Positions 43,689-53,047 of a stretch of DNA of 64,000 bases are shown in pieces (within the stretch, counting starts at the first letter, position 1; each line of letters begins with the position of its first letter). A program made the position numbers and the translations under genes. Below the pieces are notes generated by a model. It was not told where the DNA came from. It saw only the letters and a program-made list of their open reading frames with translations, and ran no database searches. This stretch comes from Bacillota bacterium (GTDB lineage: Bacteria; Bacillota; Clostridia; Clostridiales; Caloramatoraceae): NCBI GenBank assembly GCA_023415335.1, contig JAEZLD010000089.1, positions 4,961-68,960 of the forward strand, read 5' to 3'.

Positions 43689-44738
43689 TTATAATTCTTC
43701 TATTTCCTTTAACAGTTCTTCAAGAAGCCTATCCTCCGGTACCTTTTTAACTATTCTACCCTTTTTAAATATAAGGCCCTCTCCCTTTCCTCCAGCAATA
43801 CCTATATCAGCCTCTCTTGCTTCTCCAGGTCCATTAACTGCGCAGCCCATTACAGCTACCTTTATGGGCTTTTTCACATCCTTCAGTGCCTCCTCCGCCT
43901 TTTTAGCAAGCTCTATAAGGTTTATGCTTGTTCTTCCACAGGTAGGACAGGATACAAACTCTACCCCTTCCTTAATGTAGCCGCAGGCTTTTAATATCTC
44001 CTTTCCTGCTTTTATTTCCTCAAGAGGGCTGTCTGTAAGGGATACCCTTATGGTATCACCTATCCCCTCACAAAGCAGGGTCCCTATGCCAACTGCGGAT
44101 TTTATGGTTCCTGAATAGGCTGTTCCTGCTTCAGTAACTCCAAGATGTAGTGGATAATCACATCTTTCTGATAAAATTCTATAGCCTTCTATGTTCTCCA
44201 CCACATTGGAGGATTTAATAGATATTACTATTTTATTAAAACCATATTTCTCAAGTATATGCACATGGCCCATGGCACTTTCAACCAACGCCTCAGGAGA
44301 TGGCCTTCCGTATTTTTCAAGAAGCTTTTTTTCAACTGAGCCAGAATTAACCCCTACCCTGATAGGTATATCATAGCCCTGGGCTGCCTTGACAATCTCC
44401 CTTACCCTATCTTCATTACCTATGTTTCCTGGGTTTATTCTTAAGGCATCCACACCGTTTTCTATAGACTTAAGTGCCAGCTTGTAGTCAAAATGTATGT
44501 CTGCTACAAGTGGTATGGATATTCCTCCTTTTATCTTCTTAATGGCCTCTGCTGCCTGCATGTCAGGCACAGCACATCTTATAAGCTGACAACCTGCCTC
44601 TTCTAATGCCTTAATCTGTCCTATAGTGCTTTCGTAATCCCTTGTGTCTGTATTGGTCATGGACTGTAATACTACAGGATTGCCTCCTCCTATATACAGC
44701 TGCCCAACCTTTACCGGCTTAGTTACTTTCCTTTCCAT
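43689..44738 (-). CDS. ispG: 4-hydroxy-3-methylbut-2-enyl diphosphate synthase IspG
   Basis: This [4Fe-4S] enzyme converts MEcPP to HMBPP in the MEP isoprenoid pathway. The N-terminal TIM barrel starts VGQLYIGGGNPVVLQSMTNTDTRD. The Fe-S ligands appear in FVSCPTCGRTSINLIELAKKAEE and AVMGCAVNGPGEAREADIGIAGGKGEG (three Cys and the Glu). The length of 349 residues is the short bacterial form without the plant-type insert. It ends the dxr-rseP-ispG unit. Dxr, also in this operon, catalyses an earlier step of the same pathway. Confidence 0.97.
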   Translation of the reverse strand: MERKVTKPVKVGQLYIGGGNPVVLQSMTNTDTRDYESTIGQIKALEEAGCQLIRCAVPDMQAAEAIKKIKGGISIPLVADIHFDYKLALKSIENGVDALRINPGNIGNEDRVREIVKAAQGYDIPIRVGVNSGSVEKKLLEKYGRPSPEALVESAMGHVHILEKYGFNKIVISIKSSNVVENIEGYRILSERCDYPLHLGVTEAGTAYSGTIKSAVGIGTLLCEGIGDTIRVSLTDSPLEEIKAGKEILKACGYIKEGVEFVSCPTCGRTSINLIELAKKAEEALKDVKKPIKVAVMGCAVNGPGEAREADIGIAGGKGEGLIFKKGRIVKKVPEDRLLEELLKEIEEL

Positions 44739-44752
44739 CTGATCACCTTACT

Positions 44753-45766
44753 CTATCTTATGAAAATATCCTTATAGGTTACTAGAACAACAAACGCCAT
44801 TAATATGCTGAAGCCTATAAGATTTATGATTCCTACCTTATTGTCGTCAATTTTCTTTCCTCTTATAGCCTCTATAAGCAATATTATTACCCATCCTCCA
44901 TCTAATGCCGGGAAGGGTATAAGGTTCATAACCCCAAGATTTATACTTAAAAAGCCTGCAAAGAACAATAATGTCCATATTCCTGCCTGAGCTGCCTGAC
45001 CTGACATCTTTACAATAGCAACAGGACCGCCAACATCATTTAAGGATACATTTCCTTTAAATGCACCTGCCAGATATACTACAAGCTCCTTTATTGAGGT
45101 ACCTGTGTACATTACTCCGTTCTTTAACGAACCTATAATATTACCCTTCTCATAGCCATAAGTTATTCCTATCATAAATCTTTCCTGTTCTTTATCATAA
45201 ACAGGCTTAACTGGTAGCTTAATGGTTTCGCCGCTTCTCTCTACTGTAAGAGTAATTTCCTGTCCCTCACTTTTATCAATATAGCTGCTTAAATCCTCAT
45301 ATTCCTTTATTCTGGTATCATCTGCGTAGACAATCCTATCACCAACCTGAAGTCCTGCCTGCTGCGCAGGATAATTAGCTTCCAGGCCTCCAATGACGGG
45401 TTTTATAATGCCCATATTCATGCAGTAAAAGAAGAAAAGCAGCACAGCCAATACGAAATTCATAAATGGCCCGGCAATTATTATTGATAGCTTCTTCCAT
45501 GGATTCTGATTACAGAAGGCTCTAGGGTCGGTGGATTCATCATCCTCCCCCAGCATCTTTACATATCCCCCTATTGGAAAAAGTCTTACTGAGTACTTTG
45601 TTTCACCCTTTGTAAATCCAAAAAGTTTGGGTCCCATTCCAAAGGCAAATTCCAAGACCGGAACCCCTGCCGCCTTTGCCATTGTAAAATGACCAAGCTC
45701 ATGGCCTATTATTAACAATCCAAAGACAAAAAGAGCAGCTAATATGGTTATTAATGTACTTGTCAT
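44753..45766 (-). CDS. rseP: Site-2 protease RseP/RasP
   Basis: This intramembrane zinc protease cleaves anti-sigma factors and remnant signal peptides. The zinc motif is HELGH in LLIIGHELGHFTMAKAAGVPV. A PDZ domain (NYPAQQAGLQVGDRIVYADDTRIKEYEDL) lies mid-protein, and LIPFPALDGG supplies the LDG motif with the third ligand. Four membrane spans are expected. The start is ATG 45766 with GGAAGGTGG; the ORF extends to 45814 without an RBS. The protein has 337 residues. An ECF/anti-sigma pair at 62-63.4 kb could be one substrate, but the window gives no evidence. Confidence 0.95.
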   Translation of the reverse strand: MTSTLITILAALFVFGLLIIGHELGHFTMAKAAGVPVLEFAFGMGPKLFGFTKGETKYSVRLFPIGGYVKMLGEDDESTDPRAFCNQNPWKKLSIIIAGPFMNFVLAVLLFFFYCMNMGIIKPVIGGLEANYPAQQAGLQVGDRIVYADDTRIKEYEDLSSYIDKSEGQEITLTVERSGETIKLPVKPVYDKEQERFMIGITYGYEKGNIIGSLKNGVMYTGTSIKELVVYLAGAFKGNVSLNDVGGPVAIVKMSGQAAQAGIWTLLFFAGFLSINLGVMNLIPFPALDGGWVIILLIEAIRGKKIDDNKVGIINLIGFSILMAFVVLVTYKDIFIR

Positions 45767-45777
45767 ATTCCACCTTC

Positions 45778-46929
45778 CTATTCTATAATACTGGTTACGT
45801 ATTCCCTGGCCCATTTATCAGCAGCTAATATTTCCTCCAGGGTAATTTCGTTTACATTTTTATGCACATCCATTGTCTGCTTTACTGCTTCATTTATTTC
45901 AAGAAAACTGATTTTCCCATCAAGGAACTTCATTACTGCAACCTCGTTTGCTGCATTCATTACTGCTGGAAGCGTTCCTCCTTCTCTTCCAGCCCTATAG
46001 CCCATATCCAAAGCCTTAAAGGTTTTCCTTTCAGGCTGCTCAAATGTAAGTGCATTAAGGCTTGCCAAATCAAGGTATCCTATGGATGAATCCTTTCTTT
46101 CCGGATAATCCATGGCATACTGTATAGGATGCCTCATATCAGTATTACTCATCTGAGCTATTATTGAACCATCTACATATTCCACCATAGAATGGATTAT
46201 ACTTTGAGGATGTACGATAACATCAATTTTATCATAATCCATTTTAAATAACCAGTGGGCCTCTATAACCTCCAACGCTTTATTCATAAGAGTAGCTGAA
46301 TCTATGGATATCTTAGGACCCATATTCCATCTTGGATGCTTTAGGGCCTCCTTAGGTGTTATGTCCCTTAGTTCCTCCAGTGTCTTCCCCCTGAACGGTC
46401 CTCCTGAGGCTGTAAGTATAAGCCTTTTTACCTCCGACTGACTTTTGTTACCCTTAAGACATTGGAAAAGGGCACAATGCTCACTGTCTACAGGTATTAT
46501 AGAAGAGGTGCTTTTTTCCAATTCCCTATATACTATCTCCCCACCTGCTACAAGTGTTTCCTTGTTAGCCAGTGCAATGACCTTTCCTGCTCTTATACCT
46601 GCAATGGTAGGTCTGAGGCCTATCATTCCAACCATAGAGGTAACGAGTATATCCACCTCAGGCAGAGATGCTGCATACTCTAAGCCTTCCATTCCTGTAA
46701 GAACCTTTGTTGAACTTCCCTTGAGAAGCTCCTGCAGCTCTGCAGCATGTGTGGTATCATAAAGTATCACAAACCTTGGAGAGAACTCCAATGCCTGCTT
46801 ATATAATTCTCTGTAGCTGTTGTTTGCCGCTAAGGCTATTATACTATAGGATTCCCTTCTTCCTCTGATTATGTCCAGTGTTTGTTGTCCTATGGATCCA
46901 GTGGATCCAAGAATGCATATGTTTTTCAT
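45778..46929 (-). CDS. dxr: 1-deoxy-D-xylulose-5-phosphate reductoisomerase
   Basis: Dxr makes MEP from DXP with NADPH, the first committed step of the MEP pathway. The N-terminal GSTGSIGQQTLDI binds NADPH. The catalytic region is SIIPVDSEHCALFQCLKG, followed by TASGGPFRGK, PKISIDSATLMNKALEVIEAHWLF and the hinge and C-terminal domain. The start is ATG 46929, preceded by GAGG at 8 nt and overlapping the end of the permease gene. The in-frame stretch upstream is not part of the gene. The protein has 383 residues. Confidence 0.97.
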   Translation of the reverse strand: MKNICILGSTGSIGQQTLDIIRGRRESYSIIALAANNSYRELYKQALEFSPRFVILYDTTHAAELQELLKGSSTKVLTGMEGLEYAASLPEVDILVTSMVGMIGLRPTIAGIRAGKVIALANKETLVAGGEIVYRELEKSTSSIIPVDSEHCALFQCLKGNKSQSEVKRLILTASGGPFRGKTLEELRDITPKEALKHPRWNMGPKISIDSATLMNKALEVIEAHWLFKMDYDKIDVIVHPQSIIHSMVEYVDGSIIAQMSNTDMRHPIQYAMDYPERKDSSIGYLDLASLNALTFEQPERKTFKALDMGYRAGREGGTLPAVMNAANEVAVMKFLDGKISFLEINEAVKQTMDVHKNVNEITLEEILAADKWAREYVTSIIE

Positions 46930-47915
46930 ATTAGAAGCCTCTTTCTTCTTTCGAAATTTACATCCAGGAGTTCTTGCATAAACAGCACTAATACGGGGCC
47001 TAGAATAACTCCCCATGCACCATAGATCATAACCCCTGTATAAAGTGAAAACAGTGTGGTAACAGGATGTACCTGCAGACTTCCGCCTACATATTTTACC
47101 TCCATCAGCTGCCTTATTACCCCGGTAAGTACAAAAAGTACCACTAGTCCTATAGAAAGGAATACATCTCCATTAAAGAAGGCATATATGCACCAAGGTA
47201 TGAATAACATACCCGGACCTACTATAGGTAATATATCAAGTATACCACAAATTATTCCAACAGTTAACGGATCTTTAACTCCCAGAAGGAACAATCCCAA
47301 CATTGTTGCCAGGGTAGTAGCACCTATAAGCACCATCTCTACATTAATTACATTTCGCAGCTTGATTATACCTCTTTTAAGCGGAACATATATACTTGTA
47401 GGAAGTAAGCCCCTTAGCATAGACAATATTCTATACAAATCCATACTCAGATATATAGTTATTATTGAGGTTAACAGCAGGTTTATGACACCGCTTATTG
47501 TATTCAATACTGTATTTATTAGTTTTTCCTTATACGATAGTATAAATTCCTCCACCTGCATTAATATTCCATCATAATTTAATGCTTTATTATTCAGAAA
47601 TTTCAGTTTATCGCTTATTAACCCGGCTGTTTGCGGCACCCGTGAAACAAACCACAGCAGCTGTTCATATATATAGCTTGACATATAAAATATAACAAAA
47701 GCAATTATTACAAGCAATATGACAAAACCCAAAAGCACACTTAATTTTCTTGTGATTCCAGCCTTGCACAGAAGCCTTACGATTGGTTCAAGAACAAATG
47801 TAAGCAATACTGCTGCAACAAATGGGGATAAAAAAATAAGGCATAGCTTAAGAAGCAGCACGGCAACTCCTATCCATGCCATTATCTTAAGCATATCCCT
47901 GATTTTTTTGTCCAT
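46926..47915 (-). CDS. AI-2E/PerM family permease
   Basis: The 329-residue protein is highly hydrophobic with about seven to eight spans. Examples are IAWIGVAVLLLKLCLIFLSPFVAAVLLTFVLEPI near the N-terminus and LLTSIITIYLSMDLYRIL in the middle. The family-typical C-terminal block contains ILDILPIVGPGMLFIPWCIYAFFNG and GAWGVILGPVLVLF. This matches the AI-2E transporter-like/PerM/YtvI superfamily. The transported substrate is not known; the AI-2 label derives from one E. coli member and should not be taken literally. It overlaps dxr by 4 bp and follows cdsA by 4 bp. It thus sits inside a lipid and isoprenoid operon where Bacillus has cdsA directly followed by dxr. Confidence 0.85.
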   Translation of the reverse strand: MDKKIRDMLKIMAWIGVAVLLLKLCLIFLSPFVAAVLLTFVLEPIVRLLCKAGITRKLSVLLGFVILLVIIAFVIFYMSSYIYEQLLWFVSRVPQTAGLISDKLKFLNNKALNYDGILMQVEEFILSYKEKLINTVLNTISGVINLLLTSIITIYLSMDLYRILSMLRGLLPTSIYVPLKRGIIKLRNVINVEMVLIGATTLATMLGLFLLGVKDPLTVGIICGILDILPIVGPGMLFIPWCIYAFFNGDVFLSIGLVVLFVLTGVIRQLMEVKYVGGSLQVHPVTTLFSLYTGVMIYGAWGVILGPVLVLFMQELLDVNFERRKRLLI

Positions 47916-47919
47916 AAAA

Positions 47920-48714
47920 TCATCCCATAAACATTATTATATAATAATATACTAGCGGTGCTGTATAAAGTATGCTATCAAACCTGTCCAGTACGCCTCC
48001 ATGGCCAGGCATTATTTTCCCATAATCCTTTATTCCTGCATGTCTCTTTATAGCAGAGGCAACAAGGTCTCCAATCTGGGATATTGCTGTACCTACCATT
48101 CCAAGTATTATAGGCTCATACCAGCTAATTCCTTCAATAGGAACAATAAGCCACCAGATTATAACCCCAAAAACTCCTCCAAGAACTCCACCTATTGCTC
48201 CCTCCACAGTCTTTTTAGGGCTTATTTCAGGACAGAGCTTTCTTTTTCCAAAGAACTTGCCTGCATAGAGTGCAAAGGTATCACAGCACCAAGAGATAAT
48301 AAACACCAGCCAGATAACATACTGCCCCTGCTCATGATCCCTTATAAATATGAGCAGGTTAAAAAAGCAGATTACATATAAGAATCCTAAAATGGTTACT
48401 GCTGAGGATATGACATTGTATCTTCTTATAAAAATCGGTACAGCCATGCTTACCATTGTGACTGCGTATATAAAAGGCAGCAAACGTCCCTCTGCACTTC
48501 CTGTGAACACCATTATAGTATCTATTAGAAAAGCAGCAGCCAGTACTCCAAATATTACAGGACTATCGCTTTTCTTAAAAGCATTGGTATACTCAAATAT
48601 GGCAATGGCAGTTATTGAACATATTCCTATTTTAAATACATATCCGCCCATCAGCACAAAAAAAATCAATAAAGGTATTGCAACAACCGCACTGATTACT
48701 CTTTTGTCTTTCAT
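47920..48714 (-). CDS. cdsA: Phosphatidate cytidylyltransferase CdsA
   Basis: CdsA makes CDP-diacylglycerol, the precursor for PgsA (also in this window) and other phospholipids. The protein has about seven membrane spans and ends with the family signature RHAGIKDYGKIMPGHGGVLDRFDSILYTAPLVYYY (S-x8-D-x3-K-x4-GH-G-x2-DR-D). The internal KRKLCPEISPKKTVEGAIGG is also typical. Candidate starts are at 48732, 48723 and 48714. The last is preferred because it gives the usual MKDKRVI-type start and a GGGGG 11 nt upstream, though the choice is uncertain. It follows uppS closely. Confidence 0.95.
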   Translation of the reverse strand: MKDKRVISAVVAIPLLIFFVLMGGYVFKIGICSITAIAIFEYTNAFKKSDSPVIFGVLAAAFLIDTIMVFTGSAEGRLLPFIYAVTMVSMAVPIFIRRYNVISSAVTILGFLYVICFFNLLIFIRDHEQGQYVIWLVFIISWCCDTFALYAGKFFGKRKLCPEISPKKTVEGAIGGVLGGVFGVIIWWLIVPIEGISWYEPIILGMVGTAISQIGDLVASAIKRHAGIKDYGKIMPGHGGVLDRFDSILYTAPLVYYYIIMFMG

Positions 48715-48732
48715 TCTATCCATATCCCCCAT

Positions 48733-49497
48733 TCATTTGATTCCGCCAAACCTTCTATCCCTGTTCTGATAGTCTATAATAGCTCTGTAAAGGTCATCTG
48801 GCCTAAAATCCGGCCAGTTTATATTACAGAACCACAGCTCCGAGTAAGCCAGCTGGTATAATAGAAAATTACTTATCCGCATTTCTCCGCTTGGCCTTAT
48901 CATTAAATCAGGGTCTGGAATTCCCCTTGTATAAAGCTCATCTGAGATAGTTTTATCATCAATATCCTCAACCTTTATTTCTCCCTTAAGCACCTTAGAT
49001 GAAATGGACTTTATTGCTCTTTTTATGTCATCCCTTCCCCCATAATTAAGTGCCAGGTTAAGAGAAAGTCCTGTATTATTTTTTGTTCTTTCATAGGCCC
49101 TTTTAAGTTCATCCTGACAAAGCTTTGGAAGGGCTTCCGTATTTCCTATTGACCTTACTATTACATTATTTGCATTAAGCTCCTCAACCTCATTTCTCAG
49201 GTATTCCACCAGCAAAGACATAAGTGCCTGAACCTCATCCTTTGGACGTTTCCAGTTTTCTGTTGAGAAGGAATATAGGGTAAGATATTTTACTCCTATT
49301 GATGATGATGTTTTAACTATATCCCTTATTGCTTCTACTCCTGCCTTATGACCCGCTGCCCGAGGGAGTCCTCTTTTTTTTGCCCATCTTCCGTTCCCAT
49401 CCATTATAACTGCAATATGGACAGGAACTCTGCTCATTTCTATATGATTTTTCAAATCCTTATTATGAATGCCAGACTTATTCTTCCATTTAAACAT
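48733..49497 (-). CDS. uppS: Isoprenyl (undecaprenyl) diphosphate synthase UppS
   Basis: UppS makes undecaprenyl diphosphate, the lipid carrier for peptidoglycan and other wall polymers. Motifs: HIAVIMDGNGRWAKKRGLPRAAGHKAG (catalytic Asp), YLTLYSFSTENWKRP, LNLALNYGGRDDI, and the conserved C-terminal DLMIRPSGEMRISNFLLYQLAYSELWF. The start is ATG 49497 with AGGAGG; the longer frame to 49530 covers the RBS and terminator stem. The protein has 254 residues. A terminator with alternating upstream pairings lies directly before the RBS, so expression is likely controlled by premature termination or read-through. Confidence 0.96.
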   Translation of the reverse strand: MFKWKNKSGIHNKDLKNHIEMSRVPVHIAVIMDGNGRWAKKRGLPRAAGHKAGVEAIRDIVKTSSSIGVKYLTLYSFSTENWKRPKDEVQALMSLLVEYLRNEVEELNANNVIVRSIGNTEALPKLCQDELKRAYERTKNNTGLSLNLALNYGGRDDIKRAIKSISSKVLKGEIKVEDIDDKTISDELYTRGIPDPDLMIRPSGEMRISNFLLYQLAYSELWFCNINWPDFRPDDLYRAIIDYQNRDRRFGGIK

Positions 49498-49515
49498 TCC
49501 TATCCTCCTGCTTCT

Positions 49516-49583
49516 AAAAAACCCCCTCAAAAGAGGGGGCCCCTCAGCTTTAGGGAATCTCTTGATATCCCTAGCATGGGAAA
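49516..49583 (-). promoter_or_regulatory. Candidate attenuator before uppS
   Basis: On the minus strand the RNA has successive segments UUUCCC (49578-49583), AGGGAU (49567-49572), UUCCCU (49552-49557), GAGGGG (49540-49545) and CCCCCUC (49533-49539). These lead to GAGGGGG (49522-49528) and U6. Each can pair with either neighbour. The last pair is a strong terminator stem with an UUUU loop, 5 nt before the uppS RBS. This is the layout of a transcription attenuator. The sensed signal is unknown; no T-box or named riboswitch signature is present. Confidence 0.65.
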
Positions 49584-49623
49584 TTATTATTAAAGGTATT
49601 TTATACTAGTATAAAGCATATGT

Positions 49624-49806
49624 TTAAAAATACGCCACATATATAATAGGCTCTTCTTTTTCCACTATTTTTATTATCCGCAGCTCATCTCCCATTCTGG
49701 TATTCTTTCGGTCCTTCAGCTCTGCTAAGGTATAGCATATATCATTTTCAATAAGCCATGGTTTTACATCACTAAATCTGCGGCCTAATAGTTTTCTCAG
49801 TTCCAT
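49624..49806 (-). CDS. Small protein after frr, function unknown
   Basis: Product not recognised. The 60-residue frame starts at an ATG 2 bp after the frr stop, suggesting translational coupling, though its own RBS is poor. The sequence (LLGRRFSDVKPWLIENDICYTLAELKDRK... GDELRIIKIVEKEEPIIYVAYF) has a beta-alpha-beta look. It loosely resembles a PASTA-like or other small nucleic-acid-independent fold, with no catalytic motif. Codon usage matches the neighbours. It is the last gene before the uppS attenuator. Confidence 0.6.
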   Translation of the reverse strand: MELRKLLGRRFSDVKPWLIENDICYTLAELKDRKNTRMGDELRIIKIVEKEEPIIYVAYF

Positions 49807-49807
49807 C

Positions 49808-50365
49808 CTATACTGACATTATTTCCTTTTCTTTTGCTTCTACTATTTTATCGGCTTCCTTAACATAGCTGTCAGTTAGCTTCTGGATTTCATCCTCTGT
49901 CTTCTTTAATTCGTCCTCAGAGTGGCTGCCTTCCTTTTTTATTGCTTTAAGCTTCTCGTTATAGTCCCTGCGTATAGACCTTATAGCAACCTTTGCTTCC
50001 TCTCCATGCTTTTTAACGACCTTTACTAGGTTTTTCCTGGTCTCCTCTGTAAGCTCAGGCACAACAAGCCTTATTACAGTGCCATCGTTTGTTGGATTCA
50101 TGCCAAGATCTGATTTTTGTATTGCTTTTTCGATGTCCTTTATAAGGCTCTTTTCCCATGGCTGAATGGTTATCATACGAGGATCTGGGGTTGTAATAGT
50201 TGCAACGTTGGCAAGAGCTGTTGGACTTCCATAATAATCAACAGTAATCTTATCCAGTATAGATGGATTAGCTCTTCCTGCCTTCAATGTCTGGAGTTCC
50301 TTTTTAAGTACATCCATGGTCTTTTTCATTTTTTCCTCAGCTGCCGATTTTACCTCTTTTATCAT
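49808..50365 (-). CDS. frr: Ribosome recycling factor
   Basis: RRF, with EF-G, splits post-termination ribosomes. The 185-residue protein has the three-helix bundle with family sequences [34 protein letters not shown] and [45 protein letters not shown]. The C-terminal helix follows. The RBS is GAGGAGGC-like upstream. It is in the standard rpsB-tsf-pyrH-frr order. Confidence 0.98.
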   Translation of the reverse strand: MIKEVKSAAEEKMKKTMDVLKKELQTLKAGRANPSILDKITVDYYGSPTALANVATITTPDPRMITIQPWEKSLIKDIEKAIQKSDLGMNPTNDGTVIRLVVPELTEETRKNLVKVVKKHGEEAKVAIRSIRRDYNEKLKAIKKEGSHSEDELKKTEDEIQKLTDSYVKEADKIVEAKEKEIMSV

Positions 50366-50395
50366 AGCTTTGCCTCCTCTTATTTTTATATATTT

Positions 50396-51109
50396 TTACT
50401 TATTTGATACCAGAGTGCCTATATCCTCTCCACACACTGCTTTTTTAATATTTCCAGGTTCATCAAGCGCAAAAACCAATATAGGAATATCATTATCCTT
50501 GCACAGTGATGTAGCAGTAAGGTCCATGACCTTCAAATCCCTTTCAAGAACCTCCATATAGGTAAGACTCTTAAACTTAACTGCATTCTTATTTATATGT
50601 GGATCACTGTCATAAACTCCATCTACTTTTTTAGCAAGAAGTATTACCTCTGCATCTATTTCTGCTGCTCTGAGTGCCGCCGTAGTATCAGTGGAAAAGT
50701 ATGGGCTTCCGGTTCCGGCTGAAAAAATAACAACACGTCCCTTTTCCAAATGCCTTACTGCCCTTCTTCTTATAAACGGCTCTGCTATTTCTCTCATCTC
50801 AATTGCAGTCTGAAGCCTTGTATTCACACCTAAGCTTTCCAGCGCATCCTGCAGTGCCAGGCCATTTATTGTTGTAGCCAGCATTCCCATATAGTCAGCA
50901 GTAGTTCTGTCCATTTCATGGCCATCTCTGCCTCTCCATATGTTACCTCCGCCTACTACTGCTCCAACCTCAACTCCAAGCTCCACAAGCTCTTTTATTT
51001 CCTCAGATATCCTATTTACTACATCAAAATCATATCCAAAGCCTTTATCTCCAGCAAGGGATTCACCACTAAGCTTAAGCATAACCCTTTTATATTTTGG
51101 TGTTACCAT
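50396..51109 (-). CDS. pyrH: UMP kinase
   Basis: PyrH phosphorylates UMP to UDP and belongs to the amino-acid-kinase fold. Motifs: [20 protein letters not shown] (ATP/phosphate loop), [62 protein letters not shown] and [13 protein letters not shown]. The length of 237 residues is normal. The RBS contains GGAGG. A tsf terminator stands between it and tsf upstream, so it probably has some transcription of its own. Confidence 0.98.
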   Translation of the reverse strand: MVTPKYKRVMLKLSGESLAGDKGFGYDFDVVNRISEEIKELVELGVEVGAVVGGGNIWRGRDGHEMDRTTADYMGMLATTINGLALQDALESLGVNTRLQTAIEMREIAEPFIRRRAVRHLEKGRVVIFSAGTGSPYFSTDTTAALRAAEIDAEVILLAKKVDGVYDSDPHINKNAVKFKSLTYMEVLERDLKVMDLTATSLCKDNDIPILVFALDEPGNIKKAVCGEDIGTLVSNK

Positions 51110-51193
51110 TATTTACCTCCAAAATATTATATAAAATATTTTTACCTTAATATTTATTATATATTAAATATAATTATTTTCATAGTTTATAAA

Positions 51194-51219
51194 AAAGAGA
51201 ACACTGAAGTGTTCTCTTT
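51194..51219 (-). terminator. Intrinsic terminator after tsf
   Basis: A perfect 12-bp stem (AAAGAGAACACT / AGTGTTCTCTTT) around GA, with TTTTTATAAAC following on the minus strand. Confidence 0.9.
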
Positions 51220-51224
51220 ATATA

Positions 51225-52142
51225 CTACATACCTGCCTGTTTCATTACCTCTTCAGCAAAGTTCTCTTCCTTCTTTTCGATTCCTTCACCATTTTCAAAT
51301 CTGGCGAATTTAACAATTGAAAGGCTCTTGCCCATTTCCTTTTCCTTCTGCTGGAGGAACTTCTTTATGGACAAATCCTGATCCCTTATCCAAGGCTGTT
51401 CAATCAGGCATACTTCCTTATAGTACTTTTGTACTTTTCCTTCTACTATCTTATCTACAATCTTCTCAGGCTTTCCTTCGTTCAAGCACTGCTGTCTGTA
51501 GATTTCCCTTTCCTTATCAAGGGTTTCTTCGCTAACCTCTTCAGGATTAATGTAATATGGATGTGCTGCCGCTACCTGAAGTGCAACTTCCTTTGCAACT
51601 TCTTTAGCTCCATCACAGGTGCAGCCTTCAACCTGAACCATAACAGCAATTCTTCCGCCACCATGGATATACTCGGCAATAACACCGTTTTCTGTGTTAA
51701 ACCTTTCAAACCTTCTGAAGGACATATTCTCTCCCAGCTTTGCTATTAAAGCAGTTATTGCATCCTTTACAGTTATAGTAGCATCTGCAATATATGACTC
51801 TGCGAGTATATCCTCAACTGTTTCCGCCTTAGAAGCGGCAACCTGCTTTGCAATGTTTGTTGTAAGCGCTACAAAATCTTCGTTCTTTGCAACGAAGTCT
51901 GTTTCACAGTTAACCTCTACAACAACACCGGTCTTTCCATCTTCAGTTATGTAGGTCATAACAAGTCCTTCTGCAGCTATTCTTCCTGATTTTTTTGCTG
52001 CTGCAGCCAAACCCTTTTCCCTTAAAATTTCTACGGCCTTATCAAAATCTCCCTCAGCTTCTGTGAGAGCTTTTTTGCAGTTCATCATTCCTGCACCAGT
52101 TTTTTCTCTTAACTCAGCAACCATTTTTGCAGTAATAACCAT
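51225..52142 (-). CDS. tsf: Elongation factor Ts
   Basis: EF-Ts is the nucleotide exchange factor for EF-Tu. The N-terminal UBA-like domain ([55 protein letters not shown]) is complete. The core follows with [18 protein letters not shown] and the C-terminal [21 protein letters not shown]. The length of 305 residues is normal. The RBS GGAGGAG is upstream. It is separated from rpsB by 66 bp containing a hairpin without a strong T-run. Confidence 0.98.
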   Translation of the reverse strand: MVITAKMVAELREKTGAGMMNCKKALTEAEGDFDKAVEILREKGLAAAAKKSGRIAAEGLVMTYITEDGKTGVVVEVNCETDFVAKNEDFVALTTNIAKQVAASKAETVEDILAESYIADATITVKDAITALIAKLGENMSFRRFERFNTENGVIAEYIHGGGRIAVMVQVEGCTCDGAKEVAKEVALQVAAAHPYYINPEEVSEETLDKEREIYRQQCLNEGKPEKIVDKIVEGKVQKYYKEVCLIEQPWIRDQDLSIKKFLQQKEKEMGKSLSIVKFARFENGEGIEKKEENFAEEVMKQAGM

Positions 52143-52166
52143 TTTATCTCCTCCAATATGTTATTA

Positions 52167-52203
52167 AAGGTAAGGGGTAAGATAATATCATTCCCCTTAC
52201 CTT
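52167..52203 (-). promoter_or_regulatory. Hairpin between rpsB and tsf
   Basis: An 11-bp perfect stem (AAGGTAAGGGG / CCCCTTACCTT) with a 15-nt AT-rich loop and only TTTAATAAC after it on the minus strand. It may be a partial terminator or RNA-processing element that sets the S2 to EF-Ts ratio. Confidence 0.6.
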
Positions 52204-52208
52204 ATTAT

Positions 52209-52907
52209 TTATTCTGCCAGCTGTTCGCCTTGTCTTCCTTCGATTATAGCGTCTGCTATCTTTCCAGCAATAAGCTTTACAGCTCTTATTGCATCATCGT
52301 TTCCAGGAATTACATAATCAACTTCCTCAGGATCGCAGTTAGTATCTACGATTCCGACAACCGGTATTCCGAGGATTTTAGCTTCAGCAACTGCATTCTT
52401 TTCTTTTCTTGGGTCAACTACGAAAAGCATATCTGGAAGCTTTGTCATGTTCTTTATTCCGCCCAGATTCCTTTCAAGCTTTTCTCTCTCATGTCTGAGC
52501 TTTATAACCTCTTTTTTAGGAAGAAGTTCAAATGTTCCATCCTCTTCCATCTTTTCTATTTCGAAAAGTCTTTCTATTCTTGTTCTGATGGTCTTGAAAT
52601 TTGTAAGCATTCCACCAAGCCATCTTTCGTTAACATAGTGCATTCCACACCTTGCTGCTTCTTCCTTCACTGAGTCCTGAGCCTGCTTTTTAGTTCCAAC
52701 AAAGAGTATTTCCTTATTTTCTACAGCCTCGCCCTTTACGAAGTCATAAGCCTCTTCCATTTTCTTTACAGTTTTCTGGAGATCTATAATATAGATTCCG
52801 TTTCTCTCTGTAAAGATGTACTGAGCCATCTTAGGGTTCCACCTTCTGGTCTGATGACCAAAATGAACTCCCGCCTCAAGTAATTGTTTCATTGATATAA
52901 CTGACAT
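52209..52907 (-). CDS. rpsB: 30S ribosomal protein S2
   Basis: S2 is a late-assembling 30S protein. Family segments are clear: [119 protein letters not shown]. The length of 232 residues is normal. The RBS CAGGAGGTG is strong. A structured leader and consensus promoter precede it, and codY lies upstream in the same direction. Confidence 0.98.
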   Translation of the reverse strand: MSVISMKQLLEAGVHFGHQTRRWNPKMAQYIFTERNGIYIIDLQKTVKKMEEAYDFVKGEAVENKEILFVGTKKQAQDSVKEEAARCGMHYVNERWLGGMLTNFKTIRTRIERLFEIEKMEEDGTFELLPKKEVIKLRHEREKLERNLGGIKNMTKLPDMLFVVDPRKEKNAVAEAKILGIPVVGIVDTNCDPEEVDYVIPGNDDAIRAVKLIAGKIADAIIEGRQGEQLAE

Positions 52908-52932
52908 AAAGCACCTCCTGGTTTTTTTCCTC

Positions 52933-52991
52933 CGTCATATTCATTTTCTCAAAGAGCTCTTACTGAGCACCTCTTTTTGAATTGTATGACG
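52933..52991 (-). ncRNA. Structured rpsB leader
   Basis: On the minus strand CGTCAT and ATTC pair with GAAT and ATGACG, closing a stem that encloses AAAGAG-x-GCTC-AGTAA-GAGC-x-CTTT. It starts shortly after the predicted transcription start and ends about 25 nt before the rpsB start codon. Ribosomal protein S2 leaders that bind S2 are known in bacteria. Autoregulation is likely by analogy; the exact class was not checked. Confidence 0.6.
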
Positions 52992-53012
52992 TGTGTATTT
53001 ATTACCTCTGAT

Positions 53013-53041
53013 AGTATATCATACAATATTCTATCAGGCAA
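53013..53041 (-). promoter_or_regulatory. Promoter for rpsB-tsf
   Basis: On the minus strand TTGCCT (53036-53041) and TATACT (53013-53018) have a 17-bp spacer. AT-rich heptamer repeats upstream of the -35 could serve as an UP element. Confidence 0.75.
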
Positions 53042-53047
53042 CAGTCA

